Of a stretch of DNA of 64,000 nt, positions 52,854 through 62,067 are shown piece after piece. The position numbers and the translations under genes were made by a program. The notes under the pieces were generated by a model. The model was given only the letters and a program-made list of their open reading frames with translations, ran no database searches and was not told the origin of the DNA. How positions within the stretch are numbered: position 1 is the first letter of the stretch; each line of letters starts with the position of its first letter. This DNA is from Paraburkholderia unamae. Its GTDB lineage: Bacteria > Pseudomonadota > Gammaproteobacteria > Burkholderiales > Burkholderiaceae. The stretch covers positions 62,001 through 126,000 of the forward strand of contig NZ_QLSU01000002.1 in assembly GCF_003268775.1 (NCBI RefSeq), written 5' to 3'.

Positions 52854-54176
52854 TCAGAAGGCGACGAAGGGCGCCTTGCCGCCGCTCGCGGTCATGTCCT
52901 GACCGTAGTAGACATAGCGGCCATAGAAGAACGGCAGCCCCAGGTCGAGGCTTGCCGACGAGCCGAACTGCCCGCCCAGGTTGTTGGCCGCGTAGTTCTG
53001 GCCGTTGCCGATCAGCGTGTTCGCGTTGGCGATGTTGAAGCTCGCGGTGCCCGACGCGCCCGAGCCATTGGGGATGAGCGTTGCGCTGAAACCCTGCGTG
53101 GTGGACGGGCAGTAGAACGTGCCAAGGTTGCCGCCGCACTGCGCAAGCCCGCTGTCGGCGAAGAAGAACGCGTTCGAGCCCGAGTCGAGGAAGGCCTGGA
53201 GCGTGCGGCCGTTGAAGGTCGCGCTCAGGTTGCCCCACGAGTCGGTGGCGAAGGTTTGCGAGGCGCTCATCGCGTTGTTCGACTGCGTGCCGATGCCGAA
53301 CACGAGCGTGCCGGTGGCGCTTGGCGCGCCGCTGTCGGACACGGGCGCCATCTGCAAGATCACGCCGTTGTTGTCGGTGGCGAAGTGCGGCACGGGGTTG
53401 GCCACCTGCTGCGCGAGGGTGACCGCCGTTTTGGCGCAGTTCGCGCCCGACGGGCAGGCGTAGTAGCTGCTGTTCGCCGCGACGGTGCAGGCCGAGCCGC
53501 AATCATGGGGTGCAACGCCGATGCCGAGAATGCCGTTTGCGCCCAGGTCCTGCACGGTGTTCTGCGCGGCCCCGAAGTTCGCGCAGGCCGTGGGCACCGT
53601 CCTGGACGCGAGGTCGCCGATCAACTGGATCGGAATGGCCGAGGCGGTTTCGCCGCTGAGCTTGACGTCGGCGGAGCGCACGGTCCCCCATGTATAGCCG
53701 TCGGCGAAGGCCGTGCACTCGGCGAGCGTGCTGCCGTTGCCGGCGGCGGCCACGGGCAGCGCGTTCACGAACGACGCCGGCAGCGACGACGCGAGCAGGC
53801 GCAGGCCGAACGACGCCGTGTCCACCTGCACGTTGTTGACGGTCTGGCAGTTGCTCGTGCCCGCCACGCACACCGTGACGCTCACGGTGGGAATGTTCGG
53901 CAGCGAGCCGGTCAGCCCGCTATTCACCGTCACCGGCACCGTATTCGCGGCGGTGGCCGCGGTGGGCTGCTGGTTGGGGCTCGCGGACGGCGAGCCGCCG
54001 CCGCTGCTACCGCTGTTGCCACTGTTGCCGCTATTGCCGCCCGTACTGCTACTGGTGCTGCCGCCACTGCCGCCCCCGCCTCCGCAGGCGGCGATGAGCG
54101 AAACCAGAGCGACGATCGAAAGGAACCGGAAAGGGCGCAGCCAGCAAACGCTGCGGGGGTTGCGTGATGTCAGCAC
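52854..54176 (-). CDS. DUF3443 family lipoprotein with pepsin-like motif pattern
   Basis: A 440-residue exported lipoprotein: lipobox LIAAC (Cys31), then a Gly/Ser tether to residue 75. The rest resembles a two-lobed aspartic protease: VQVDTAS (Asp119), a flap-like YTWGTVRSADVKLSG (161-175), NGILGIG (214-220), then FLDSGSNAFFF (Asp331) in the second half and SLDLGLPFFYGRYVYYG (409-425), like the ILGDVFLRxYYTVFD strand of pepsins. Eight cysteines could form disulfides. Activity is unproven; the first site has Ala in place of Gly. It follows the DUF2844 gene by 16 bp. Confidence 0.8.
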   Translation of the reverse strand: MLTSRNPRSVCWLRPFRFLSIVALVSLIAACGGGGGSGGSTSSSTGGNSGNSGNSGSSGGGSPSASPNQQPTAATAANTVPVTVNSGLTGSLPNIPTVSVTVCVAGTSNCQTVNNVQVDTASFGLRLLASSLPASFVNALPVAAAGNGSTLAECTAFADGYTWGTVRSADVKLSGETASAIPIQLIGDLASRTVPTACANFGAAQNTVQDLGANGILGIGVAPHDCGSACTVAANSSYYACPSGANCAKTAVTLAQQVANPVPHFATDNNGVILQMAPVSDSGAPSATGTLVFGIGTQSNNAMSASQTFATDSWGNLSATFNGRTLQAFLDSGSNAFFFADSGLAQCGGNLGTFYCPSTTQGFSATLIPNGSGASGTASFNIANANTLIGNGQNYAANNLGGQFGSSASLDLGLPFFYGRYVYYGQDMTASGGKAPFVAF

Positions 54177-54192
54177 GTTGGGCCTCCGCTCG

Positions 54193-54789
54193 TCATTGGA
54201 TATCGGTGGCGCTGACGCCGGCAGGCAGCGCCTGCGGCAACCACGCCTGACCGGAGAAGGCGCCCATGTGGCCGCCCGAATGCACGACGACGTTCGAGTT
54301 TTCGACCACGCCCGGTCCGCGCACGAGGCCGGCCGCGTGACTCGCCTTCACGCCGGCCGTGTATTGGGGAAAGTAGCTGCCTAGCAGCGTGGCGAGATCG
54401 GGCGGCTGCGGGCCGCTCCACGCGACGCCGAACACGGTGCCCGCCTGCGTGAGGTACTCGCGCACAACGGTGCCGTTGGCGAGCGTGGTTTGCTGGACGG
54501 TGTAGGCGGAGGACGCACTCGAAGCGCTTGAAGCACTGGAAGCCGCGCTTTGCACGGCCTGGCGGGCGACGGCGGACGCGTTGCCTTGCGCAGCCGCGGC
54601 CGAAGCGGCGGAAAGCGTGCTGGTGGTCGCGCCCGCGGGCGTGGTCATCGGCGCGCCGCCCAGTGCGGCGCACGCCGGGCGCGCCGCGAGCAGCGTGGTG
54701 ACAAGCGCTGCGCCGAGCGCGCAGGCAAGCGCGGCGCGGCGCGTGCTGGCGCGCGCGGCGGTGCCGGAAAACGGGGTGTGCGGGTACAC
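54193..54789 (-). CDS. DUF2844 family secreted protein
   Basis: A 198-residue exported protein. The GTG at 54789 is used since GGAGGAG lies just upstream and the signal peptide then begins near the start (RRAALACALGAALVTTLLAARPACA, cleavage after ACA). An Ala/Ser linker leads to the family core YTVQQTTLANGTVVREYLTQAGTVFGVAWSGPQPPDLATLLGSYF (about residues 86-130) and a C-terminal VVENSNVVVHSGGHMGAFSGQAW. It pairs with DUF3443, as commonly seen in this family of bacteria. Function is unknown. Confidence 0.8.
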   Translation of the reverse strand: MYPHTPFSGTAARASTRRAALACALGAALVTTLLAARPACAALGGAPMTTPAGATTSTLSAASAAAAQGNASAVARQAVQSAASSASSASSASSAYTVQQTTLANGTVVREYLTQAGTVFGVAWSGPQPPDLATLLGSYFPQYTAGVKASHAAGLVRGPGVVENSNVVVHSGGHMGAFSGQAWLPQALPAGVSATDIQ

Positions 54790-54978
54790 GGCGGCTCCTC
54801 CCTCTTTCGATGGCGCGTTGCGCCATGCGCTGTCGGGCCGCGGACACACGTCGCGGCGGGGCGAAGCAGCGGGACTGGGCAACGGCCGGCTACGCTTCGT
54901 TGCACCGCCGCGACGGGCGTCGCGGCAGGGCACGAGCGAATGAGCAGTAGTATGCCCGCCCTGAATGACAAGCGACAG

Positions 54979-54994
54979 TTGGCCAAACGGCCAA
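54979..54994. promoter_or_regulatory. Inverted repeat between cheZ and the DUF2844 gene
   Basis: TTGGCC-AAAC-GGCCAA is a perfect 6-4-6 repeat 15 bp past the cheZ stop in a 219-bp gap. It may be an operator for the DUF2844-DUF3443 pair or a weak stop signal. CATACT-like sequence follows on the minus strand, but no convincing promoter was found. Confidence 0.35.
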
Positions 54995-55008
54995 TGGTTT
55001 GTTAGCGC

Positions 55009-55803
55009 TCAAAAACCGAGGCTGGCGAGCAGATCGTCGACCTGCGCCTGGTCCTGCACGACGTCGGTCTTGCCTTCCGGATTGATCTGCGGGCCGTTGA
55101 GCAGCCCTTCGGGACTGCCGGTGCTGCTCTGCGTTTCGGCAAGCGCCGCCGCCGTCGCCGCGAACTGCTCGCGCCGTTCGGGCGCGATGTTCTCGACCAG
55201 CACGGTGAGCAACTGCTGCTCGATCAGGTAGACCACATCCATGATCTTCTTGATCACCTGCCCCGTCAGGTCCTGGAAGTCCTGCGCGAGCATGATTTCG
55301 AGCAACTGCTGGTTGGTGGCCGTGGTCGCCTGCGGCACGCCTTCCAGAAAGGCGCGCGTGTCGCCCATCAACTGGCGCACTTCCTCGCGGCCGATCGGCG
55401 CGTCGTACCACGTCGCCCAGCGGCTCGACAGCTCCTTCGCGTCGCGTTCGAGCGTCTCTTGCAGCGGCTTGGCGATGTCGATCGACGACAGCACGCGCTC
55501 CGCGGCCTGCTCGGTCATGTTCGCGACGTAGCGCAAGCGGTCGCGCGCGTCGGGCACCGCCTCGGCGGCGCGCTCGACATGCTTGTCGAGACCGAGCTCG
55601 CGCATCGAGTCGCGCAGGCTGCGCGTGAGCTGGCCGATGCGCGCGAGGATGCGGTCCGTCGCGAGCTCGCCCGCCTCGCCTGCGGCGGGCGCGGCGGCGG
55701 CGAGCGCAGCGAGCTCCGCCAGCTCGGCGACCTGCGCGGCGCGCTCGGCTTCCGGCGACTCATTGCGATGAGCGTCGGATTGCGCACTGATGGGCTCGTT
55801 CAC
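55009..55803 (-). CDS. cheZ: CheY-P phosphatase CheZ
   Basis: A 264-residue chemotaxis protein that dephosphorylates CheY-P. The long helical hairpin carries the catalytic stretch [17 protein letters not shown] near residue 174, and the C-terminal CheY-binding peptide [11 protein letters not shown] closes the protein. The start is the GTG at 55803 with GGGGAG upstream, one base after the cheY stop. An Ala-rich N-terminal segment precedes the helices. Confidence 0.95.
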   Translation of the reverse strand: MNEPISAQSDAHRNESPEAERAAQVAELAELAALAAAAPAAGEAGELATDRILARIGQLTRSLRDSMRELGLDKHVERAAEAVPDARDRLRYVANMTEQAAERVLSSIDIAKPLQETLERDAKELSSRWATWYDAPIGREEVRQLMGDTRAFLEGVPQATTATNQQLLEIMLAQDFQDLTGQVIKKIMDVVYLIEQQLLTVLVENIAPERREQFAATAAALAETQSSTGSPEGLLNGPQINPEGKTDVVQDQAQVDDLLASLGF

Positions 55804-55804
55804 G

Positions 55805-56200
55805 TCAGCTCCCCGTCTTGGCCATCTTCTCGAGAATCTTGTTGAGCTTCTCGTCGAGCGTGGCGGCCGTGAACGGCTTGACCACATAGCCGCTCGCACC
55901 GGCCTGCGCCGCCGCGATGATGTTCTCCTTCTTCGACTCGGCCGTCACCATCAGCACCGGCAGATGCGTGAGGTTCGCGTCGGCGCGGATTTCCTTGAGC
56001 ATGGCGAGACCGTCGAGGTTCGGCATGTTCCAGTCGGAAATCACGAAGTCGTAGTTGCCGCCGCGCAGGCGCGCGAGGCCCGCTGCGCCGTCTTCGGCTT
56101 CGTCGACGTTCGAGTAGCCCAGTTCCTTGAGCAGGTTGCGGACGATCCGGCGCATCGTCGGAAAGTCGTCCACCACCAGAATCTTCATTCCCTTATCCAT
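55805..56200 (-). CDS. cheY: Chemotaxis response regulator CheY
   Basis: A 131-residue single-domain receiver. The acid pocket is Asp11-Asp12, the phosphoacceptor Asp56 is in [14 protein letters not shown], with Thr86 (MVTAES) and Lys108 (YVVKPF). When phosphorylated by CheA it binds FliM. The start at 56200 follows GGAGGA by ten bases. A 130-bp gap with symmetric elements separates it from cheB. Confidence 0.96.
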   Translation of the reverse strand: MDKGMKILVVDDFPTMRRIVRNLLKELGYSNVDEAEDGAAGLARLRGGNYDFVISDWNMPNLDGLAMLKEIRADANLTHLPVLMVTAESKKENIIAAAQAGASGYVVKPFTAATLDEKLNKILEKMAKTGS

Positions 56201-56235
56201 CTCGTTCCATTCCTCCAGGCGAAAACCCGGGCAAT

Positions 56236-56322
56236 TATCCAGAGAAGCGCAGTGCCTATCCAGATAAATTAATCGTGAGCGATCGTGCAAGCGCGAACTG
56301 CCGGCACGATATCTCTATATCG
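56236..56322. promoter_or_regulatory. Symmetric and direct repeats in the cheB-cheY spacer
   Basis: TATCCAGA occurs at 56236-56243 and 56257-56264 (21 bp apart), and a perfect inverted repeat CGATAT-CTCT-ATATCG lies at 56307-56322. The region is more AT-rich than its surroundings and could hold a separate cheYZ promoter. Confidence 0.35.
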
Positions 56323-56330
56323 GTTGTTCA

Positions 56331-57452
56331 TCAAACGCGCTGAACCCGCTCGCCCATCGAGGCAAGACGGGTCATCACGCGTCGGCTCATATCGGAGAGC
56401 GAAGCGATTTCGTCGGCGGCGCCGAGCGCAATCGCCTCGCGCGGCATGCCGAACACGATGCAGCTCGCCTCGTCCTGCGCGAGCGTGAACGCGCCGGCGC
56501 GGCGCATTTCGAGCAGCCCGGCCGCGCCGTCGCGGCCCATGCCCGTGAGAATCACGCCGATGGCGTTCTTGCCCGCGTGCAGCGCCGCCGAGCGAAACAG
56601 CACGTCAACCGACGGACGATGCCGGTTCACCGGCGGGTCGTCGGACAGATTCGCGATGTAGTTCGCCCCGCTGCGCGCGAGCAAGAGGTGGGCGTGGCCC
56701 GGCGCGATATAGGCATGGCCGGGCAGCACGCGTTCGCCGTGCTCCGCTTCCTTGACGGTGATGCGGCACAGCCCGTTCAGGCGCTGCGCGAACGACTTGG
56801 TGAACCCGGGCGGCATGTGCTGCGCGATCAGGACCGCCGGCGCGTCGGGCGGCAGCGGCTGGAGCACTTCGCGAATCGCCTCGGTGCCGCCCGTCGACGC
56901 GCCGACGATGATGAGCTTCTCGGTCGAGACGAGCGGGTTGTTGATCATCGGCGCCGGGCTCGCCGCAGGTGCGGCGGCGTGGCCGTGGGCGCCCGGCGCA
57001 TGCGCGGCCGCGCTCGCTGCCGGCGCGCTCGGCGCGTGGTGGGCGCGCACGCGCGCGCGCGCGGCGGCGCGCACCTTGTCGGCGAGCTTTTCCGAGTATT
57101 CGAGCATGCCGTCGCGAATGCCGACCTTCGGCTTGGTCACGAAGTCGACCGCGCCGAGTTCGAGCGCGCGCAGCGTGATTTCGTTGCCGCGCTCGGTGAG
57201 CGACGACACCATCACGACCGGCATGGGGCGCAGGCGCATCAACTTCTCGAGGAAGTCGAGGCCGTCCATGCGCGGCATTTCCACGTCGAGCGTGAGCACG
57301 TCGGGGTTGTGCTGCTTGATCAGCTCGCGCGCGACGAGCGGATCCGGCGCTGTCGCGACGACCGTCATGTCGGGCTGGCTGTTGATGATTTCCGTCATCA
57401 GACTACGGATCAGCGCCGAATCGTCGACGCAGAGAACCTTGATTTTTTGCAC
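56331..57452 (-). CDS. cheB: Chemotaxis protein-glutamate methylesterase CheB
   Basis: A 373-residue two-domain protein. The receiver has DDS near the start and phosphoacceptor Asp56 ([12 protein letters not shown]); an Ala/His-rich linker follows; the esterase domain has [11 protein letters not shown] (Ser), [16 protein letters not shown] (His) and GMGRDGAAG (Asp). It removes receptor methyl groups or deamidates Gln. The GTG at 57452 is preferred because AGGAGG lies ten bases upstream; a GTG at 57461 is too close to it. Confidence 0.96.
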   Translation of the reverse strand: MQKIKVLCVDDSALIRSLMTEIINSQPDMTVVATAPDPLVARELIKQHNPDVLTLDVEMPRMDGLDFLEKLMRLRPMPVVMVSSLTERGNEITLRALELGAVDFVTKPKVGIRDGMLEYSEKLADKVRAAARARVRAHHAPSAPAASAAAHAPGAHGHAAAPAASPAPMINNPLVSTEKLIIVGASTGGTEAIREVLQPLPPDAPAVLIAQHMPPGFTKSFAQRLNGLCRITVKEAEHGERVLPGHAYIAPGHAHLLLARSGANYIANLSDDPPVNRHRPSVDVLFRSAALHAGKNAIGVILTGMGRDGAAGLLEMRRAGAFTLAQDEASCIVFGMPREAIALGAADEIASLSDMSRRVMTRLASMGERVQRV

Positions 57453-57457
57453 AGCGT

Positions 57458-58264
57458 TCACGCCTCCTCTACTGTCCTGGCGTTGTCTTGACCGGATGCG
57501 CGCAGCGCCGACGCTCCGCCCGAGCCGAACAGCTCGATACGGGGGCGCGCGGGCTGCGGCTGGGATTGGAAATTCGGTTGTGCCGGCGTGGCTTGCGAAA
57601 CCGCGCCCGCGCCTGCGCGCGCGGCGCTGCCCACGCCGAACAGCTCGACGCGCGCCCGCGCACGCGCGAGCCGCTCCGCGCGCGCTTCGGCGGTTTGCGC
57701 GGCGAGTTGCTGCTCGCGCTCGGCCACGCTCGCGTCCTGCGACAGGCGCAGCTTCTTGACCATCACCTGGCCCGTGCGCGGCAGGAACGCCACTTTGCGC
57801 GGGTGCGAGCCTTGCAGGTCCTCGGCCACGATGCGGATATTTTCGGTCGCGAGATAGCGGCGCACGAACGCGGCGTTGCGATCGCCGATGTTCATCGTCG
57901 TCATGCCCGCCAGCACGGCCGCGCCGCCAAACACCTTGGCTTCGAAGCGCTCGCGGCGGCCGCCCGCCTTGATGAGCTCGTTGATGAGCACTTCCATCGC
58001 GTACGCGCCGTAGCGCATCGAGTCGGAAGCGGCGGTGAGCGCATGGGCGGAGTCCGCGCCGTCGTCGGGCAGCATGAAGTGGTTCATGCCGCCAATGCCG
58101 GCGGTGCGGTCCTGAATGCAGGCGGCCACGCACGAGCCAAGCACGGTCACGAGCACCATGTCTTCGCTCGTCGTGTAGAACTCGTTGGGCAGCAGCTTCA
58201 CGCCGGGGCGCTGGAAGTGCGTATCGAAATAGCGATTCGTCGCGATCGGGAGGCGGCCGCTCAT
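57458..58264 (-). CDS. cheD: Chemoreceptor glutamine deamidase CheD with a repeated C-terminal motif
   Basis: A 268-residue protein. The catalytic Cys and His are in [14 protein letters not shown] and GGMNHFMLP. After the deamidase domain (to about residue 175) comes an Arg/Ala/Gln-rich tail with the hexapeptide RVELFG (205-210) repeated as RIELFG (242-247), each followed by a Gly/Ser-rich turn. Usual CheD proteins are 160-230 residues. The start overlaps the cheR stop (ATGA); the end lies six bases before cheB. Confidence 0.94.
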   Translation of the reverse strand: MSGRLPIATNRYFDTHFQRPGVKLLPNEFYTTSEDMVLVTVLGSCVAACIQDRTAGIGGMNHFMLPDDGADSAHALTAASDSMRYGAYAMEVLINELIKAGGRRERFEAKVFGGAAVLAGMTTMNIGDRNAAFVRRYLATENIRIVAEDLQGSHPRKVAFLPRTGQVMVKKLRLSQDASVAEREQQLAAQTAEARAERLARARARVELFGVGSAARAGAGAVSQATPAQPNFQSQPQPARPRIELFGSGGASALRASGQDNARTVEEA

Positions 58265-59223
58265 GCTGGCACTCCAAGCGAATCGCTGGCGCGGCGCGGC
58301 GCCTGCGCGGCGTCGGCGGCGCGGCCGCGCGTGAGTTCGTACACGGTCTGGCCGCGCAGGCGGAAGGCCTGCGTGACGTAGGTGAAGTTCTCCGAGTGGC
58401 CCGCGAACAGCAGGCCGTCCGGCTTCATGAGCGGCTCGAAGCGCGTAAGCACCTGCGCCTGGGTCGGCTTGTCGAAGTAGATCATCACGTTGCGGCAGAA
58501 GATCGCGTCGAAGGTCGTGCGCAATCCGTAGTCCGCGTCGGTGAGGTTGAGCTGCTCGAACTTGATCATCGCGCGCAGCTCGGGGCGCACCTTCACGAGC
58601 CCGGCGTGGGAGCCGGTGCCCTTGAAGAAGAAGCGCTTGAGGCGCTCGGGCGAGAGATGCTTCACCTGGTCGTAGGCGTACACGCCCGCTTCGGCCTTGG
58701 CGAGCACCTGGGTGTCGAGGTCGGTGGCGAGCACGCGCGCCTCGCGCGCGGCGCGATCGCCGAGCGCTTCGATGAGCGTCATCGCGATCGAGTAAGGCTC
58801 CTCGCCCGTCGAGGCCGCCGAGCACCATACCGAAACCGGCTGGGTGCGGCGTTTCACGAAGTCCGCGAGGATCGGGAAGTGATGCGCCTCGCGAAAGAAC
58901 GCCGTGAGGTTGGTGGTGAGCGCGTTGGTGAACGCCTCCCATTCGCTCGCGTCGTTGCGCGCTTCGAGCTGGTCGAGGTAGTCGCGAAAGCTGTCGAGGC
59001 CGAGCGCGCGCAGGCGCCGGGCAAGCCGGCTGTACGCCATATCGCGCTTGTGGTCCGAAAGCGAGATGCCCGCGCGGCGGTGAATCAGCGCGCGAATGCG
59101 TTCGAAGTCCGCCGAGGTGAACTCGAAATCGCGGCCGGTTTCGCCACCGCCGCCGCCCGTGCCGGGCGACGCGCCGCGCGCGGGCTCGCCCGCGTCGTGG
59201 CGCGACAATCGCAGCGCTTTCAT
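58261..59223 (-). CDS. cheR: Chemotaxis protein methyltransferase CheR
   Basis: A 320-residue SAM-dependent enzyme methylating receptor Glu residues. N-terminal helical domain: [41 protein letters not shown]-binding motifs: [29 protein letters not shown] and [14 protein letters not shown]. The start at 59223 follows AAGGAG; further upstream ATGs give non-conserved sequence. The neighbouring receptor carries the CheR-tethering pentapeptide. Confidence 0.95.
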   Translation of the reverse strand: MKALRLSRHDAGEPARGASPGTGGGGGETGRDFEFTSADFERIRALIHRRAGISLSDHKRDMAYSRLARRLRALGLDSFRDYLDQLEARNDASEWEAFTNALTTNLTAFFREAHHFPILADFVKRRTQPVSVWCSAASTGEEPYSIAMTLIEALGDRAAREARVLATDLDTQVLAKAEAGVYAYDQVKHLSPERLKRFFFKGTGSHAGLVKVRPELRAMIKFEQLNLTDADYGLRTTFDAIFCRNVMIYFDKPTQAQVLTRFEPLMKPDGLLFAGHSENFTYVTQAFRLRGQTVYELTRGRAADAAQAPRRASDSLGVPA

Positions 59224-59451
59224 GCTCGTGCTCCTTCGCATTGCGCGCCGCCCGCTGCATGGACGGCCGTGGCGAACGTCACCCGTTCGCCGCGCCCGCC
59301 CGCTTGCAATGCGTGCGGCGCATGGGCGACCCGCGCCGCGCACGTAGCCCGGCGGGCGGTGCGCGGCAGGTCATGCCGTTGTGTAGCGCTCATGTGCATT
59401 GCAGTTGCTCGTCGTGTTCAGTGCTTCACTACGCTTTCATGCCGCGTTCGA

Positions 59452-61293
59452 TCAGAACGTTTCCCAGTCCGAATCGTCCGTGGCGGAGGCCACCGGGCTC
59501 ACGTGCGACTCCGCGCGCGCCGTGGCGGCCGGTCTCGCCGGCGCCTTTGCCGCGGGTTTCGCCGCCGCTTGCGGCGTCGACTGCGCGGCCGCCTCGACCG
59601 CTGCCGGCGCACTGACGGCCGGCGACCTCGGCGCCGCCGAAGCCACCGAAGACATCGTGCGTTTAGCCTTGGCCACCGGCAGGCTCGCCGGCGTCACCCG
59701 CGCCGGGCTCGCACCGGCGCCCATGCCGCGCGCCTGCGCGCCGCCCGTGCGCCACGTGCCGAGCACGCCTTGCAGCTGGCGCGTCTGCTCTTCGAGCGAC
59801 GCCGCGGCGGCGGCCGCCTGCTCGACGAGCGCGGCGTTCTGCTGCGTGACGGTGTCCATCTGCGTGACCGCGCGGTTGACCTGCTCGATGCCGCCCGATT
59901 GTTCCTCGGACGCCGCGCTGATCTCACCCATGATGTCGGTCACGCGGCGCACGGCCTGAAGGATGTCTTCCATCGTCGTGCCGGCGCGGCCCACCAGTTG
60001 CGAGCCGCTTTGCACCTTCTGCGCCGAATCGTTGATGAGTTCCTTGATTTCCTTCGCCGCGCTCGCGCTGCGCTGCGCGAGGCTGCGCACTTCGCCCGCC
60101 ACCACCGCGAAGCCGCGGCCCTGCTCGCCCGCGCGCGCCGCTTCCACGGCGGCATTCAGGGCGAGGATGTTGGTCTGGAACGCAATGCCCTCGATCACGC
60201 TGATGATGTCCACGACCTTCGCCGAACTCACGGCGATGTCCTGCATCGTGCTCACGACTTCGCCGACCACCTCGCCGCCGCGCGTCGCGATGTCCGAGGC
60301 GTTCACGGCGAGCTGGCTCGCCTGGCGCGCGTTCTCGGCGTTCTGACGCACGGTGCCGGTGAGCTGCTCCATGCTCGAAGCCGTTTCCTGGAGCGAGGCG
60401 GCCTGCTGCTCGGTGCGCTGCGAAAGATCGGTGTTGCCCATCGCGATCTCGCGCGCGCCCACGTCGATCGAGCTTGCGCCCGTGTTCACCGCGCTCACGA
60501 GCGTGACGAGGCTTTCCTGCATGCGCTTGATGCCGCCGAACAACCGCCCGATCTCGTTGTTGCTGTCGACGACGACCGGCTGCGAGAGATCGCCCTGGGC
60601 GATGCGCTCGAAGCACGTCACGGCGTCGGCGAGCGGCTGCACGATCAGGCCGCGCATGGCGAAGCGGATCACCACCACGAGCACGAGCGCCAGCACGATC
60701 ACGGCGCCGATCAGCACGCGCATCACGCCGATCTTCTCGCGCGCATTCGCCTCGCGGGCCTGCGCGCCGTCCTGGAGCGACTGGGCGAGCGGCGCGGAGA
60801 CGCTGTCGTAGTCCACGAACATCGGGCTGATCTTCGTGTCGGCGATCGCGTGATAGGCCGCCTGGTCGTTCGCGCGCAAGGCCGCGAATTCGGGCTGGAC
60901 GCCGTCTTGCAGCAGCGTCGCGCGTTTGGCCGCGAGCGAGTCGAGCACGGCGGCGTCGAGGCCGCCCTTGGGTGCGCCCTGGAACGCCTGCCACGCTTCG
61001 TTGGACTTGCCGAGCAGTTGCTCGGCGCGATCGATCGCCTTCTTCGCGTCGTCGGCCTGGCCCGCCGCCGTGAGCGCGCTCGCGCGGTCGATCGCGACGC
61101 GCGAGCGCAGCAGATACGACGACGTGTCGTTGAGCGCACGCATCGCGACGAGATCGCCGCGCGCCATCGTGCCGAGCGCGTCGGTCGCGCGGTCGAGCGC
61201 GAACAGCCCGAGCCCGCCGACCAGCACGGTCAGCGCAACCAGAATGACCCCGACGCCCGTGAGCGTCGTGCGGATCGACCATTTTTGCAGCAT
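59452..61293 (-). CDS. Methyl-accepting chemotaxis protein, Tar/Tsr type
   Basis: A 613-residue receptor. TM1 spans about residues 11-33 and TM2 about 190-212, with a periplasmic four-helix sensor between; a HAMP domain follows. The signalling tip is [50 protein letters not shown] Pro/Ala-rich tail of about 100 residues ends in DWETF, close to the NWETF pentapeptide that docks CheR and CheB. The start has AGGAG upstream. The ligand is unknown. Confidence 0.95.
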   Translation of the reverse strand: MLQKWSIRTTLTGVGVILVALTVLVGGLGLFALDRATDALGTMARGDLVAMRALNDTSSYLLRSRVAIDRASALTAAGQADDAKKAIDRAEQLLGKSNEAWQAFQGAPKGGLDAAVLDSLAAKRATLLQDGVQPEFAALRANDQAAYHAIADTKISPMFVDYDSVSAPLAQSLQDGAQAREANAREKIGVMRVLIGAVIVLALVLVVVIRFAMRGLIVQPLADAVTCFERIAQGDLSQPVVVDSNNEIGRLFGGIKRMQESLVTLVSAVNTGASSIDVGAREIAMGNTDLSQRTEQQAASLQETASSMEQLTGTVRQNAENARQASQLAVNASDIATRGGEVVGEVVSTMQDIAVSSAKVVDIISVIEGIAFQTNILALNAAVEAARAGEQGRGFAVVAGEVRSLAQRSASAAKEIKELINDSAQKVQSGSQLVGRAGTTMEDILQAVRRVTDIMGEISAASEEQSGGIEQVNRAVTQMDTVTQQNAALVEQAAAAAASLEEQTRQLQGVLGTWRTGGAQARGMGAGASPARVTPASLPVAKAKRTMSSVASAAPRSPAVSAPAAVEAAAQSTPQAAAKPAAKAPARPAATARAESHVSPVASATDDSDWETF

Positions 61294-61469
61294 CTCGTTT
61301 GCTCCTGTCCTGTGCGAAACGGGGCGGCTCACCGGACCGGGCGCGGCGGCTTCGCAGCCCAGGCACTCGGCGCGCGCGAGAACGAAGGCGGCTTGCCGCT
61401 TCTTTGCGGCGGCTTGTCCGCTCTCTCTCACGCTGGCCTCGCGGCCCCCCCGGTTTGTGTCGCGACGCG

Positions 61470-62009
61470 TTAGACCAGCGCCTCGATCAATGCCATTTCG
61501 CGGCTCGTCATCAGCTTTTCGATGTCCATCAGGATCAGCATGCGGCCTTCCACGGTGCCGAGACCCGTGAGGTACTCGGTCGTGAGCGTCGCGCCGAACT
61601 CGGGCGCGGGCATGATCTGCTCTGTTTGCAGCGTGAGCACGTCTGAGACGCCGTCCACCACCATGCCGACCACGCGATGCGCGACGTTCAGGATGATGAC
61701 GACCGTCTGGTGGTCGTACTCGACGCGGCCCAGATGGAACTTGATGCGCATGTCGACGATCGGCACGATGATGCCGCGCAGGTTAATGACGCCCTTGATG
61801 AAATCGGGCGCGTTCGCGATGCGCGTCACGCTGTCGTAGCCGCGGATTTCCTGCACCTTCAGGATGTCGATGCCGTACTCTTCCGCGCCGAGGGTGAAGA
61901 CGAGGAATTCCTGACCACCTGCGTCGGCCTGCTGCGCGTCGCGGCGTTGCGCGCCGGCGAGCGCCGCGCTTTGCGCGCCGCCGCCTTGAATCGATTGGAC
62001 TTCTGCCAC
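61470..62009 (-). CDS. cheW: Chemotaxis coupling protein CheW
   Basis: A 179-residue scaffold linking receptors to Che[59 protein letters not shown] is the CheW signature. It lies between cheA and the receptor gene; the 176-bp gap after it contains short AAGCCGCC repeats and no gene. Confidence 0.96.
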   Translation of the reverse strand: MAEVQSIQGGGAQSAALAGAQRRDAQQADAGGQEFLVFTLGAEEYGIDILKVQEIRGYDSVTRIANAPDFIKGVINLRGIIVPIVDMRIKFHLGRVEYDHQTVVIILNVAHRVVGMVVDGVSDVLTLQTEQIMPAPEFGATLTTEYLTGLGTVEGRMLILMDIEKLMTSREMALIEALV

Positions 62010-62067
62010 GTTAGCCCCTGAACGGTTGGGAGATGATGGGTTGAGTGCGTCCGGACTTCACAACGTC

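Noticed and set aside
58396..61473. A 1025-residue open frame on the plus strand across cheR, cheD upstream region and the receptor gene
   Set aside because: It is antisense to clear che genes, Arg/His/Ala-rich, has no family features, and is the expected shadow of GC-rich codons.
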